Below, piece after piece: positions 25,594-34,984 of a DNA stretch of 64,000 bases; position 1 is the stretch's first letter; each line of letters starts with the position of its first letter. Below the pieces are notes generated by a model that was given only the letters and a program-made list of their open reading frames with translations, ran no database searches and was not told the origin of the DNA. The stretch comes from Escherichia marmotae. GTDB taxonomy: Bacteria > Pseudomonadota > Gammaproteobacteria > Enterobacterales > Enterobacteriaceae. The position numbers and the translations under genes are program-made. Where the stretch lies: NCBI RefSeq assembly GCF_002900365.1, contig NZ_CP025979.1:2728001-2792000 (forward strand). Reading direction: 5' to 3'.

Positions 25594-26751
25594 ATGACGA
25601 AATATGCCAGGTTTTTCCTCCTGCCCCCCTTTATCATGATCTCCGCAGCGTTAATCGCGGGTTGCAACGATAAGGGAGAAGAGAAAGTTCACGTCGGTGA
25701 ACCGCAGGTTACCGTTCATGTTGTGAAAACTGCCCCGTTAGAAGTTAAAACTGAATTACCTGGCCGTACCAACGCTTTCCGTATTGCCGAAGTTCGCCCA
25801 CAGGTTAACGGGATCGTACTAAATCGTAATTTCACTGAAGGCAGCGATGTGCAAGCAGGTCAGTCCCTGTACCAGATTGATCCAGCGACCTATCAGGCAA
25901 GTTATGACAGTGCGAAAGGTGAACTGGCGAAAAGTGAAGCCGCCGCTTCCATCGCGCATTTGACGGTAAAACGTTACGTTCCGCTCGTGGGCACAAAATA
26001 CATCAGTCAGCAGGAGTACGATCAGGCCATTGCTGATGCCCGCCAGGCCGATGCCGCCGTGATTGCCGCAAAAGCCACGGTCGAAAGCGCCCGCATCAAT
26101 CTCGCTTATACCAAAGTAACCGCGCCAATTAGCGGACGTATCGGCAAATCGACTGTGACCGAAGGTGCTCTCGTCACTAACGGGCAAACGACTGAACTGG
26201 CGACTGTCCAGCAACTCGATCCTATCTACGTCGATGTGACCCAATCAAGCAACGATTTCATGAGACTGAAGCAGTCCGTAGAGCAAGGAAATTTACATAA
26301 GGAAAACACCACCAGCAACGTAGAGCTGGTCATGGAAAACGGTCAAACTTATCCCCTGAAAGGCACACTGCAATTCTCCGATGTGACCGTGGATGAAAGC
26401 ACTGGTTCCATAACCCTACGTGCGGTTTTCCCTAACCCACAGCATACGCTTCTGCCGGGTATGTTTGTGCGCGCCCGGATTGATGAAGGTGTACAACCTG
26501 ATGCCATTCTTATTCCGCAACAAGGCGTCAGCCGCACACCGCGTGGCGATGCAACCGTGCTGATTGTGAATGAGAAAAGTCAGGTTGAAGCGCGTCCAGT
26601 CGTTGCCAGCCAGGCGATTGGCGATAAATGGTTAATTAGCGAAGGGCTGAAATCTGGCGATCAAGTCATTGTCAGCGGTCTGCAAAAAGCGCGTCCGGGA
26701 GAACAGGTTAAAGCCACGACCGATACCCCCGCAGATACTGCGTCGAAGTAA
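25594..26751 (+). CDS. acrE: AcrE, lipoprotein adaptor of AcrEF-TolC efflux
   Basis: The 385-residue periplasmic adaptor has a lipoprotein signal ending in the lipobox LIAGC, with C24 the acylated residue. The mature part has the HlyD/RND adaptor plan: a lipoyl-like domain, an alpha-helical hairpin (about 95-170, rich in Ala, Glu and Gln), a beta barrel and a membrane-proximal domain. With AcrF and TolC it exports dyes, bile salts and drugs. It is preceded by TGAGGAAT at good spacing and followed 11 nt later by acrF. Confidence 0.96.
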   Translation: MTKYARFFLLPPFIMISAALIAGCNDKGEEKVHVGEPQVTVHVVKTAPLEVKTELPGRTNAFRIAEVRPQVNGIVLNRNFTEGSDVQAGQSLYQIDPATYQASYDSAKGELAKSEAAASIAHLTVKRYVPLVGTKYISQQEYDQAIADARQADAAVIAAKATVESARINLAYTKVTAPISGRIGKSTVTEGALVTNGQTTELATVQQLDPIYVDVTQSSNDFMRLKQSVEQGNLHKENTTSNVELVMENGQTYPLKGTLQFSDVTVDESTGSITLRAVFPNPQHTLLPGMFVRARIDEGVQPDAILIPQQGVSRTPRGDATVLIVNEKSQVEARPVVASQAIGDKWLISEGLKSGDQVIVSGLQKARPGEQVKATTDTPADTASK

Positions 26752-26762
26752 GGCAATCAGAC

Positions 26763-29700
26763 ATGGCAAACTTTTTTATTCGACGACCGATATTTGCATG
26801 GGTGCTGGCCATTATTCTGATGATGGCAGGCGTACTGGCGATCCTACAATTACCTATCGCCCAATACCCAACCATTGCGCCGCCTGCGGTTTCTGTTTCG
26901 GCAAACTATCCGGATGCTGATGCACAGACCGTACAGGATACGGTGACGCAGATTATCGAACAGAATATGAATGGTATCGATAATCTGATGTATATGTCCT
27001 CCACCAGCGATTCCGCTGGTAGCGTAACAATTACCCTCACTTTCCAGTCAGGGACAGATCCAGATATCGCGCAAGTCCAGGTGCAGAACAAACTCCAACT
27101 TGCCACGCCGTTGCTGCCGCAGGAAGTTCAACAACAGGGGATTAGCGTTGAAAAGTCCAGTAGCAGTTATTTGATGGTGGCAGGTTTTGTCTCTGATAAT
27201 CCCAGTACCACTCAGGACGATATCTCGGACTATGTGGCCTCTAACGTTAAAGATACGCTTAGCCGCCTGAATGGCGTTGGTGACGTGCAACTCTTTGGCG
27301 CACAGTATGCGATGCGTATCTGGCTGGACGCCGACCTGCTAAACAAATATAAACTGACACCGGTTGATGTGATTAACCAGTTGAAAGTGCAGAACGATCA
27401 GATAGCTGCCGGGCAACTGGGCGGAACACCAGCGTTGCCTGGGCAACAGTTGAACGCCTCGATTATTGCTCAGACCCGGTTAAAAAATCCGGAAGAGTTC
27501 AGCAAAGTCACCCTGCGCGTGAACAGCGACGGTTCAGTGGTTCGCCTGAAAGATGTCGCCCGTGTTGAGCTTGGTGGTGAAAACTATAACGTCATCGCCC
27601 GTATCAACGGTAAACCGGCAGCGGGTCTGGGTATTAAACTAGCCACTGGCGCGAACGCCCTCGATACGGCGAAAGCCATTAAGGCGAAACTGGCAGAATT
27701 ACAGCCATTCTTCCCGCAGGGAATGAAGGTTCTCTACCCTTATGACACCACGCCATTCGTCCAGCTTTCTATTCACGAAGTGGTAAAAACGCTGGTTGAA
27801 GCCATTATCCTGGTGTTTCTGGTGATGTATCTGTTCTTGCAGAATATGCGAGCAACGCTGATCCCCACCATTGCTGTGCCCGTAGTGCTGTTAGGGACGT
27901 TTGCCATCCTCGCCGCTTTTGGTTACTCCATCAACACACTAACAATGTTTGGAATGGTGCTTGCCATCGGGCTGCTCGTCGATGATGCGATAGTGGTGGT
28001 AGAGAACGTCGAGCGCGTGATGATGGAGGATAATCTCCCGCCAAAAGAAGCGACGGAAAAATCGATGTCGCAAATTCAGGGCGCACTGGTGGGTATTGCG
28101 ATGGTGCTGTCAGCGGTTTTTATTCCGATGGCATTCTTCGGCGGTTCCACAGGGGCAATTTATCGCCAGTTTTCTATCACCATTGTTTCGGCAATGGCGC
28201 TTTCCGTACTGGTGGCATTGATTCTCACCCCTGCATTATGCGCAACGCTACTCAAACCAGTCTCTGCCGAACATCACGATAAAAAGAGCGGTTTCTTCGG
28301 CTGGTTTAATACCACTTTCGATCATAGCGTTAACCACTATACCAATAGCGTTGGCAAAATCCTCGGTTCCACAGGGCGATATTTACTGATCTATGCGCTG
28401 ATAGTTGCCGGAATGGTAGTGTTGTTTTTACGTCTCCCTTCTTCCTTTTTGCCGGAAGAAGATCAGGGGGTCTTTCTGACCATGATTCAACTTCCTGCTG
28501 GCGCGACGCAAGAGCGGACGCAAAAAGTGTTGGATCAAGTGACGGATTACTATCTGAAGAACGAGAAAGCGAACGTTGAAAGCGTCTTTACGGTTAACGG
28601 ATTTAGCTTCAGCGGCCAGGCACAAAACGCCGGGATGGCCTTCGTTAGCCTGAAACCGTGGGAAAAGCGTGGTGGCGATGAAAACAGCGCGGAAGCAGTT
28701 ATCCACCGCGCCAAAATGGAGCTGGGCAAGATCCGCGACGGTTTTGTCATTCCGTTCAATATGCCAGCCATTGTTGAACTGGGCACAGCAACGGGATTCG
28801 ACTTTGAGTTAATCGATCAGGCCGGTCTGGGGCACGATGCCCTAACCCAGGCCCGCAACCAGTTGCTTGGTATGGCGGCGCAACATCCTGACAGCTTAGT
28901 CAGTGTACGTCCCAATGGTCTGGAAGATACCGCGCAGTTCAAACTTGAAGTTGACCAAGAAAAGGCACAGGCATTAGGCGTTTCGCTTTCTGATATCAAT
29001 CAGACCATTTCTACGGCGTTGGGCGGAACTTACGTTAACGACTTCATCGACCGTGGACGAGTAAAAAAAGTGTACGTTCAGGCTGATGCAAAATTCCGTA
29101 TGCTGCCAGAAGATGTCGATAAACTTTATGTCCGCAGCGCCAACGGTGAAATGGTGCCATTCTCTGCCTTTACCACTGCACATTGGGTGTATGGTTCTCC
29201 GCGACTGGAACGCTACAACGGCCTGCCTTCAATGGAGATTCAGGGGGAAGCCGCGCCAGGAACCAGTTCCGGTGATGCGATGGCGCTGATGGAAAATCTT
29301 GCGTCAAAATTACCTGCCGGCATTGGTTATGACTGGACGGGGATGTCGTATCAGGAACGCTTATCGGGTAACCAGGCTCCTGCCCTGGTAGCAATCTCCT
29401 TCCTGGTGGTTTTCCTGTGCCTTGCGGCGCTCTATGAAAGCTGGTCAATTCCCGTCTCGGTTATGCTGGTCGTGCCATTAGGGATTGTCGGCGTACTGCT
29501 GGCTGCAACACTCTTTAATCAGAAAAATGACGTTTATTTTATGGTGGGCTTGTTAACGACAATTGGCTTATCAGCCAAAAACGCCATTTTGATTGTTGAG
29601 TTCGCCAAAGACCTGATGGAGAAAGAAAGTAAAGGCGTTATCGAAGCAACGCTAATGGCGGTGCGCATGCGTCTGCGACCTATCCTGATGACATCCCTCG

Positions 29701-29867
29701 CATTTATACTCGGCGTGTTGCCGCTGGCTATCAGTAACGGTGCCGGGAGCGGCGCTCAGAACGCAGTGGGTATCGGTGTAATGGGTGGCATGGTCTCTGC
29801 AACATTGCTGGCTATTTTCTTCGTGCCGGTGTTCTTTGTCGTGATCCGCCGTTGCTTCAAAGGGTAA
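26763..29867 (+). CDS. acrF: AcrF, RND multidrug efflux transporter
   Basis: The 1034-residue transporter is a full-length RND pump with 12 membrane helices and two large periplasmic loops. The N-terminal MANFFIRRPIFAWVLAI is the family start. Proton-relay residues are visible: the paired aspartates in GLLVDDAIVVVENVERV (about 400-415) and the lysine in GLSAKNAILIVEFAKD. It works as a trimer with AcrE and TolC. The gene is intact, 11 nt after acrE, and a terminator follows. Confidence 0.97.
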   Translation: MANFFIRRPIFAWVLAIILMMAGVLAILQLPIAQYPTIAPPAVSVSANYPDADAQTVQDTVTQIIEQNMNGIDNLMYMSSTSDSAGSVTITLTFQSGTDPDIAQVQVQNKLQLATPLLPQEVQQQGISVEKSSSSYLMVAGFVSDNPSTTQDDISDYVASNVKDTLSRLNGVGDVQLFGAQYAMRIWLDADLLNKYKLTPVDVINQLKVQNDQIAAGQLGGTPALPGQQLNASIIAQTRLKNPEEFSKVTLRVNSDGSVVRLKDVARVELGGENYNVIARINGKPAAGLGIKLATGANALDTAKAIKAKLAELQPFFPQGMKVLYPYDTTPFVQLSIHEVVKTLVEAIILVFLVMYLFLQNMRATLIPTIAVPVVLLGTFAILAAFGYSINTLTMFGMVLAIGLLVDDAIVVVENVERVMMEDNLPPKEATEKSMSQIQGALVGIAMVLSAVFIPMAFFGGSTGAIYRQFSITIVSAMALSVLVALILTPALCATLLKPVSAEHHDKKSGFFGWFNTTFDHSVNHYTNSVGKILGSTGRYLLIYALIVAGMVVLFLRLPSSFLPEEDQGVFLTMIQLPAGATQERTQKVLDQVTDYYLKNEKANVESVFTVNGFSFSGQAQNAGMAFVSLKPWEKRGGDENSAEAVIHRAKMELGKIRDGFVIPFNMPAIVELGTATGFDFELIDQAGLGHDALTQARNQLLGMAAQHPDSLVSVRPNGLEDTAQFKLEVDQEKAQALGVSLSDINQTISTALGGTYVNDFIDRGRVKKVYVQADAKFRMLPEDVDKLYVRSANGEMVPFSAFTTAHWVYGSPRLERYNGLPSMEIQGEAAPGTSSGDAMALMENLASKLPAGIGYDWTGMSYQERLSGNQAPALVAISFLVVFLCLAALYESWSIPVSVMLVVPLGIVGVLLAATLFNQKNDVYFMVGLLTTIGLSAKNAILIVEFAKDLMEKESKGVIEATLMAVRMRLRPILMTSLAFILGVLPLAISNGAGSGAQNAVGIGVMGGMVSATLLAIFFVPVFFVVIRRCFKG

Positions 29868-29878
29868 ATCAGAAACAT

Positions 29879-29903
29879 AAAGGCGTCTTCGACGCCTTTT
29901 AAA
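29879..29903 (+). terminator. Rho-independent terminator of acrEF
   Basis: AAAGGCGTC and GACGCCTTT flank a TTC... short loop, with TTTTAAATTTT after it; 12 nt downstream of the acrF stop. Confidence 0.85.
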
Positions 29904-30118
29904 TTTTCTGGAAAAATGAGAATAATTAATAGGATAAGCATTATTTTTTCTATAACCAGCAACTCATTTGCACCTTCTCCCTTCACTATTTTTACAATTC
30001 ACATAATTTGTCATTATTCATCCTAAAAGAATTATAACTACCAATGATAAAATAATATCCAGATCGTTAATAAGAGAATTCACTTATTACGCGATAGCGT
30101 TATTATTGAGGTAACATC

Positions 30119-30340
30119 ATGAAAAGATTAATTTCTGTGGCATTGCTCACCGCATTGCTGGCGGGTTGTGCTCACGATTCCCCTTGCGTTCCGGTTTATG
30201 ACGATCAGGGCCGTCTGGTTCACACCAATACCTGTATGAAAGGTACGACGCAGGATAACTGGGAAACTGCCGGAGCTATTGCTGGCGGGGCAGCGGCTGT
30301 CGCTGGCCTGACAATGGGGATTATTGCTCTGTCAAAATAA
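30119..30340 (+). CDS. yhdV: YhdV, small outer-membrane lipoprotein candidate
   Basis: The 73-residue protein has a lipoprotein signal with lipobox LLAGC (acylated cysteine about 17). The mature part has two further cysteines (SPC, TC) that may form a disulfide, and a hydrophobic Gly/Ala-rich C-terminal segment (AGAIAGGAAAVAGLTMGIIAL) like glycine-zipper lipoproteins. GAGGTAAC precedes the ATG. It matches conserved E. coli YhdV, whose function is unknown. A perfect hairpin follows, so it is probably transcribed alone. Confidence 0.85.
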   Translation: MKRLISVALLTALLAGCAHDSPCVPVYDDQGRLVHTNTCMKGTTQDNWETAGAIAGGAAAVAGLTMGIIALSK

Positions 30341-30343
30341 CTG

Positions 30344-30374
30344 AACAGAGCGCGGACTTCCGCGCTCTGTTTAA
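30344..30374 (+). terminator. Hairpin terminator after yhdV
   Basis: AACAGAGCGCGGA (30344-30356) pairs perfectly with TCCGCGCTCTGTT (30359-30371), a 13-bp stem with a tiny loop, 4 nt after the yhdV stop. The T run is short. Confidence 0.75.
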
Positions 30375-30565
30375 CGATACAGAATCTTTCTATACGTTAA
30401 ACATTGCTATATTCCGCTGGCTAATTCCCTTTTAATTAAGCATTTTATCTCGTCGCTTGCCTTTCTATCGAAATAACGCATGAATTTATTTTTCAATAAC
30501 ATCATCCCTTCTGATACTCACGCTAATAATCATTATTCTGCTTAGTAAAATACGCGTAAATATTT
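30375..30565. other. AT-rich gap between yhdV and yhdW control region
   Basis: About 190 nt of AT-rich sequence in which I see no gene or clear promoter. It precedes the enhancer-like palindromes of yhdWXYZ. Confidence 0.5.
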
Positions 30566-30613
30566 TGCGCCAAAATGTGGCGCATGTTTCATTTTCGCAC
30601 CATTGCGGGGCGC
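30566..30613 (+). promoter_or_regulatory. Two enhancer-like sites upstream of yhdW (possible NtrC sites)
   Basis: TGCGCCA-AAATG-TGGCGCA (30566-30584) is a perfect 7-bp palindrome, and GCACCATTGCGGGGCGC (30597-30613) is a degenerate one. Their centres are 30 bp apart, about three helical turns, and lie about 95 and 125 nt before the expected sigma-54 start. The arms resemble GCACCA...TGGTGC of NtrC sites, but the first site has a wider centre. Confidence 0.4.
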
Positions 30614-30673
30614 TGTTTCTATTATTTCCTGTCTACACTCTGCTTATTGCGTCGCGGAATCGTGCGCAAAAAC

Positions 30674-30689
30674 TGGCACTACTTTTGCT
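30674..30689 (+). promoter_or_regulatory. Sigma-54 promoter of yhdWXYZ
   Basis: TGGCAC-TACTT-TTGCT keeps the invariant GG and GC with exact -24/-12 spacing, 81 nt before the yhdW start. E. coli yhdWXYZ is reported among NtrC-regulated, nitrogen-limitation genes, which fits. Confidence 0.8.
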
Positions 30690-30769
30690 TATAAGAGGAT
30701 GGCCACAGACAGGTAAAAAACGTTTCCCAAACGTTCTATAACGATAATTTTCGCCTTACAGGAAGCATT

Positions 30770-31795
30770 ATGAAAAAGATGATGATAGCCACACTGGCTG
30801 CCGCCAGCGTGCTGCTTGCCGTTGCAAATCAGGCGCATGCTGGCGCGACGCTCGATGCTGTAAAGAAAAAAGGTTTTGTGCAATGCGGGATCAGCGACGG
30901 ATTACCGGGGTTCTCTTATGCTGATGCAGACGGTAAGTTTTCTGGTATTGATGTTGATGTTTGTCGTGGTGTTGCCGCTGCTGTATTTGGCGACGACACG
31001 AAAGTGAAATATACGCCGCTCACCGCAAAAGAACGCTTTACTGCATTGCAATCCGGAGAAGTGGACTTACTCTCCCGTAATACGACCTGGACTTCATCTC
31101 GCGACGCAGGCATGGGAATGGTATTTACTGCCGTCACTTATTACGACGGCATTGGTTTCCTGACACATGACAAAGCAGGGTTAAAAAGCGCGAAGGAACT
31201 TGATGGCGCAACTGTCTGTATTCAGGCGGGTACGGATACTGAACTCAACGTTGCCGATTACTTCAAGGCAAACAATATGAAGTACACGCCAGTGACTTTC
31301 GATCGCTCTGACGAATCCGCGAAGGCACTGGAGTCTGGTCGCTGCGATACTCTGGCTTCGGATCAATCACAACTGTATGCCTTGCGTATCAAATTAAGTA
31401 ACCCTGCCGAATGGATTGTTCTGCCGGAAGTTATCTCTAAAGAACCGCTTGGCCCGGTGGTTCGTCGTGGCGATGACGAATGGTTTTCTATTGTTCGCTG
31501 GACCCTGTTCGCCATGCTGAATGCTGAAGAGATGGGCGTTAATTCACAGAACGTCGATGAAAAAGCAGCAAATCCGGCAACACCAGATATGGCGCACCTG
31601 CTGGGTAAAGAAGGCGATTACGGTAAGGATCTGAAACTGGATAACAAGTGGGCCTACAACATCATCAAACAGGTAGGTAATTACTCGGAAATTTTTGAGC
31701 GCAACGTCGGCTCCGAAAGTCCGCTGAAAATTAAACGGGGTCAAAATAACCTCTGGAATAACGGTGGCATCCAATATGCACCGCCCGTGCGTTAA
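30770..31795 (+). CDS. yhdW: YhdW, periplasmic polar amino-acid binding protein (intact)
   Basis: The 341-residue protein has a Sec signal peptide (about 1-24, cleavage after NQAHA) and a type II periplasmic binding fold of the general amino-acid (AapJ-like) family, with VQCGISDGLPGFSYAD near the N-terminus. It should deliver polar amino acids to YhdXYZ. In K-12 yhdW is annotated as a pseudogene, as I recall; here the reading frame is complete from signal to C-terminus (QYAPPVR). It is preceded by CAGGAAGC and is first in yhdWXYZ. Confidence 0.92.
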   Translation: MKKMMIATLAAASVLLAVANQAHAGATLDAVKKKGFVQCGISDGLPGFSYADADGKFSGIDVDVCRGVAAAVFGDDTKVKYTPLTAKERFTALQSGEVDLLSRNTTWTSSRDAGMGMVFTAVTYYDGIGFLTHDKAGLKSAKELDGATVCIQAGTDTELNVADYFKANNMKYTPVTFDRSDESAKALESGRCDTLASDQSQLYALRIKLSNPAEWIVLPEVISKEPLGPVVRRGDDEWFSIVRWTLFAMLNAEEMGVNSQNVDEKAANPATPDMAHLLGKEGDYGKDLKLDNKWAYNIIKQVGNYSEIFERNVGSESPLKIKRGQNNLWNNGGIQYAPPVR

Positions 31796-31862
31796 GTAAG
31801 TGTGAGGTAACGAGCGTCGCTACAGCGGCGCTCTCTTTAGCGTTATGGTTTTCGAGGTTTCT

Positions 31863-33044
31863 ATGTCTCATCGCCGCCCAACTGTTAAAGGCTCACTCTC
31901 CTTTGCCAACCCTGTGGTTCGCGCCTGGTTATTCCAAATCCTTGCCGTTGTTGCCGTCGTCGGCATTGTTAGTTGGCTATTTCACAATACCGTGACGAAT
32001 CTAAGCAATCGTGGCATTACATCAGGGTTTGCCTTTCTTGATCGTGACGCTGGCTTCGGTATCGTCCAGCATTTGATCGATTACCAGCAGGGCGATACCT
32101 ACGGACGCGTTTTTATTGTCGGTTTGCTCAATACGCTACTGGTTTCAGCATTGTGTATTGTGTTCGCTTCTGTTCTGGGCTTCTTTATTGGATTAGCGCG
32201 ACTTTCAGAGAACTGGTTACTGCGAAAGTTATCCACAATTTATATTGAGATCTTCCGTAATATTCCGCCGCTGTTGCAAATCTTCTTCTGGTACTTTGCC
32301 GTGTTGCGCAATTTGCCCGGACCGCGACAGGCAGTGAGTGCGTTTGATCTGGCCTTTTTGAGCAATCGCGGGCTTTACATTCCCTCACCGCAACTGGGAG
32401 ATGGATTTCTTGCGTTTATCGTGACCGTTGTGATGGCTATAGCCATTTCTGTTGGGCTATTTCGCTTCAACAAAACGTACCAGATAAAAACCGGTCAACT
32501 ACGTCGCACATGGCCTGTCGCCGCTGTGATGATCATTGGTTTACCTTTGCTGGCGCAATGGCTTTTTGGCACAGCACTTCACTGGAACATTCCAGCCCTA
32601 CAAGGGTTTAACTTCCGCGGTGGTATGGTGCTGATCCCTGAACTGGCTGCCTTAACGTTGGCGCTTTCGGTCTATACCTCTGCATTTATCGCTGAGATTA
32701 TCCGCGCAGGGATTCAGGCTGTGCCTTATGGCCAACACGAAGCAGCCCGATCGCTGGGATTACCCAATACTGTCACACTACGTCAGGTGATTATTCCGCA
32801 GGCGCTGCGGGTGATTATTCCTCCGTTAACCAGCCAGTATCTCAACATCGTCAAAAACTCTTCTCTTGCCGCCGCTATTGGCTATCCGGATATGGTTTCA
32901 CTGTTTGCCGGCACCGTGCTTAACCAGACCGGGCAGGCCATCGAGACGATAGCCATGACCATGTCGGTCTATCTGATTATCAGCCTGACTATCTCACTGC
33001 TGATGAATATCTATAACCGCCGTATCGCAATCGTTGAACGCTAA
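31863..33044 (+). CDS. yhdX: YhdX, ABC permease for polar amino acids
   Basis: The 393-residue permease belongs to the HisM/AapQ type, with about eight membrane helices and the cytoplasmic EAA loop EAARSLGLPNTVTLRQVIIP (about 298-317) that docks the ATPase. I chose ATG 31863 (MSHRRPT), preceded by GAGGTTTCT; a start six codons upstream is possible. It pairs with YhdY to form the membrane channel and lies 67 nt after yhdW and 9 nt before yhdY. Confidence 0.92.
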   Translation: MSHRRPTVKGSLSFANPVVRAWLFQILAVVAVVGIVSWLFHNTVTNLSNRGITSGFAFLDRDAGFGIVQHLIDYQQGDTYGRVFIVGLLNTLLVSALCIVFASVLGFFIGLARLSENWLLRKLSTIYIEIFRNIPPLLQIFFWYFAVLRNLPGPRQAVSAFDLAFLSNRGLYIPSPQLGDGFLAFIVTVVMAIAISVGLFRFNKTYQIKTGQLRRTWPVAAVMIIGLPLLAQWLFGTALHWNIPALQGFNFRGGMVLIPELAALTLALSVYTSAFIAEIIRAGIQAVPYGQHEAARSLGLPNTVTLRQVIIPQALRVIIPPLTSQYLNIVKNSSLAAAIGYPDMVSLFAGTVLNQTGQAIETIAMTMSVYLIISLTISLLMNIYNRRIAIVER

Positions 33045-33053
33045 GGAGTCATG

Positions 33054-34157
33054 ATGACGAAAGTATTGCTGTCTCATCCCCCGCGCCCGGCGAACCATAA
33101 CCCAAGCCGCGTTATAGTTTGGGCGCGCAAAAATCTGTTCTCAAGCTGGAGTAATAGTCTGCTGACCATTGGTTGCCTGTGGCTGATGTGGGAATTGATT
33201 CCACCGTTGCTGAACTGGGCTTTTTTGCAGGCTAACTGGGTTGGGTCAACCCGCGCAGACTGTACAAAAGCAGGTGCCTGCTGGGTCTTCATCCACGAGC
33301 GATTTGGCCAGTTTATGTATGGGCTTTACCCACACGACCAACGCTGGCGAATTAATCTGGCATTACTGATTGGCCTGATTTCGATTGCACCAATGTTCTG
33401 GAAAATACTCTCGCATCGCGGTCGCTATATTGCGGTATGGGCGATGATTTACCCGCTTATTGTCTGGTGGCTAATGTATGGTGGTTTTCTTGGTCTTGAG
33501 CGAGTTGAAACCCGGCAATGGGGTGGGCTAACACTTACTTTGATTATTGCATCAGTTGGGATTGCAGGGGCGCTGCCGTGGGGGATTTTATTGGCGTTAG
33601 GCCGCCGTTCTCATATGCCGATTGTGCGTATCTTATCCGTCATTTTTATCGAGTTCTGGCGTGGCGTACCGCTGATCACCGTGTTGTTTATGTCGTCAGT
33701 GATGCTGCCGTTATTTATGGCAGAAGGCACCAGCATCGACAAACTGATCCGTGCATTAGTCGGAGTGATCCTGTTCCAGTCCGCTTATGTTGCGGAAGTG
33801 GTGCGAGGTGGATTGCAGGCGCTCCCCAAAGGTCAATATGAAGCTGCAGAGTCGCTGGCGTTGGGTTACTGGAAAACCCAAGGGCTGGTTATTCTGCCAC
33901 AGGCACTGAAACTGGTTATTCCAGGGCTGGTAAACACCATCATCGCACTATTCAAAGATACCAGTCTGGTGATCATTATCGGGTTGTTCGATCTTTTCAG
34001 TAGCGTTCAGCAGGCAACCGTTGATCCCGCCTGGTTGGGCATGTCGACCGAAGGGTACGTCTTCGCTGCACTGATCTATTGGATCTTCTGTTTCAGTATG
34101 TCGCGTTATAGCCAACATCTGGAAAAACGTTTTAACACCGAGCGTACACCGCATTGA
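33054..34157 (+). CDS. yhdY: YhdY, ABC permease for polar amino acids
   Basis: The 367-residue permease is the AapM-like partner of YhdX. It has an N-terminal anchor, a large loop with two cysteines (ADCTKAGACWVF), and a C-terminal permease domain with the EAA loop EAAESLALGYWKTQGLVILP. Two adjacent ATGs exist; the second (33054) sits at better spacing (5 nt) from AGGAG. It is 7 nt before yhdZ, so the operon is tightly coupled. Confidence 0.92.
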   Translation: MTKVLLSHPPRPANHNPSRVIVWARKNLFSSWSNSLLTIGCLWLMWELIPPLLNWAFLQANWVGSTRADCTKAGACWVFIHERFGQFMYGLYPHDQRWRINLALLIGLISIAPMFWKILSHRGRYIAVWAMIYPLIVWWLMYGGFLGLERVETRQWGGLTLTLIIASVGIAGALPWGILLALGRRSHMPIVRILSVIFIEFWRGVPLITVLFMSSVMLPLFMAEGTSIDKLIRALVGVILFQSAYVAEVVRGGLQALPKGQYEAAESLALGYWKTQGLVILPQALKLVIPGLVNTIIALFKDTSLVIIIGLFDLFSSVQQATVDPAWLGMSTEGYVFAALIYWIFCFSMSRYSQHLEKRFNTERTPH

Positions 34158-34164
34158 GGACACT

Positions 34165-34923
34165 ATGAGCCAAATTTTACTGCAACCTGCTAACGCGATG
34201 ATTACGCTGGAAAATGTTAACAAATGGTATGGGCAATTCCATGTCCTGAAGAATATAAATTTAATCGTGCAACCGGGGGAACGAATCGTTCTGTGTGGCC
34301 CTTCTGGTTCCGGGAAATCGACAACCATCCGTTGTATTAATCACCTGGAAGAACATCAACAGGGAAGAATCGTAGTGGATGGCATCGAACTTAACGAAGA
34401 TATCCGCAATATTGAGCGTGTCAGGCAAGAAGTAGGAATGGTCTTTCAGCATTTCAATCTCTTCCCACATCTGACCGTTTTACAGAACTGTACCCTGGCG
34501 CCGATTTGGGTACGCAAGATGCCGAAGAAAGAGGCTGAAGCTCTGGCGATGCATTACCTTGAGAGAGTACGAATTGCCGAACATGCACAGAAGTTTCCCG
34601 GGCAGATATCCGGTGGTCAGCAGCAACGCGTTGCCATAGCTCGTTCACTCTGCATGAAACCCAAGATCATGTTGTTTGATGAACCCACGTCGGCGCTCGA
34701 TCCGGAGATGGTGAAAGAAGTGCTGGATACGATGATTGGACTGGCACAGTCGGGTATGACAATGCTGTGTGTAACGCATGAGATGGGATTTGCCCGCACT
34801 GTTGCTGACAAGGTCATTTTTATGGATCGCGGAGAGATTGTTGAGCAGGCCGCGCCGGATGAGTTTTTTGCACATCCGAAATCGGAACGCACGCAGGCGT
34901 TTTTATCGCAGGTAATCCATTAA
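34165..34923 (+). CDS. yhdZ: YhdZ, ABC ATPase for polar amino acids
   Basis: The 252-residue ATPase has Walker A GPSGSGKST at 45-53, the signature SGGQQQRVAIARSL, Walker B IMLFDEPTSALD and the switch histidine in CVTHEMGFA. It is closest to the GlnQ/AapP group that powers polar amino-acid import. It completes the yhdWXYZ transporter, and its stop lies 20 nt from the rrn terminator hairpin, which may also end this operon from the other side. Confidence 0.95.
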   Translation: MSQILLQPANAMITLENVNKWYGQFHVLKNINLIVQPGERIVLCGPSGSGKSTTIRCINHLEEHQQGRIVVDGIELNEDIRNIERVRQEVGMVFQHFNLFPHLTVLQNCTLAPIWVRKMPKKEAEALAMHYLERVRIAEHAQKFPGQISGGQQQRVAIARSLCMKPKIMLFDEPTSALDPEMVKEVLDTMIGLAQSGMTMLCVTHEMGFARTVADKVIFMDRGEIVEQAAPDEFFAHPKSERTQAFLSQVIH

Positions 34924-34943
34924 ATTGGATATGGTTTCAAAAT

Positions 34944-34974
34944 GCAAAAAGGCCATCCTTTCGGATGGCCTTCT
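34944..34974. terminator. Bidirectional terminator between yhdZ and the rrn operon
   Basis: AAGGCCATCC and GGATGGCCTT form a 10-bp stem around TTTC, with a T run on the leftward strand (A run at 34946-34950). It is the rrn terminator T1 and probably also ends yhdWXYZ rightward. Confidence 0.9.
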
Positions 34975-34984
34975 GCTTTATTTG

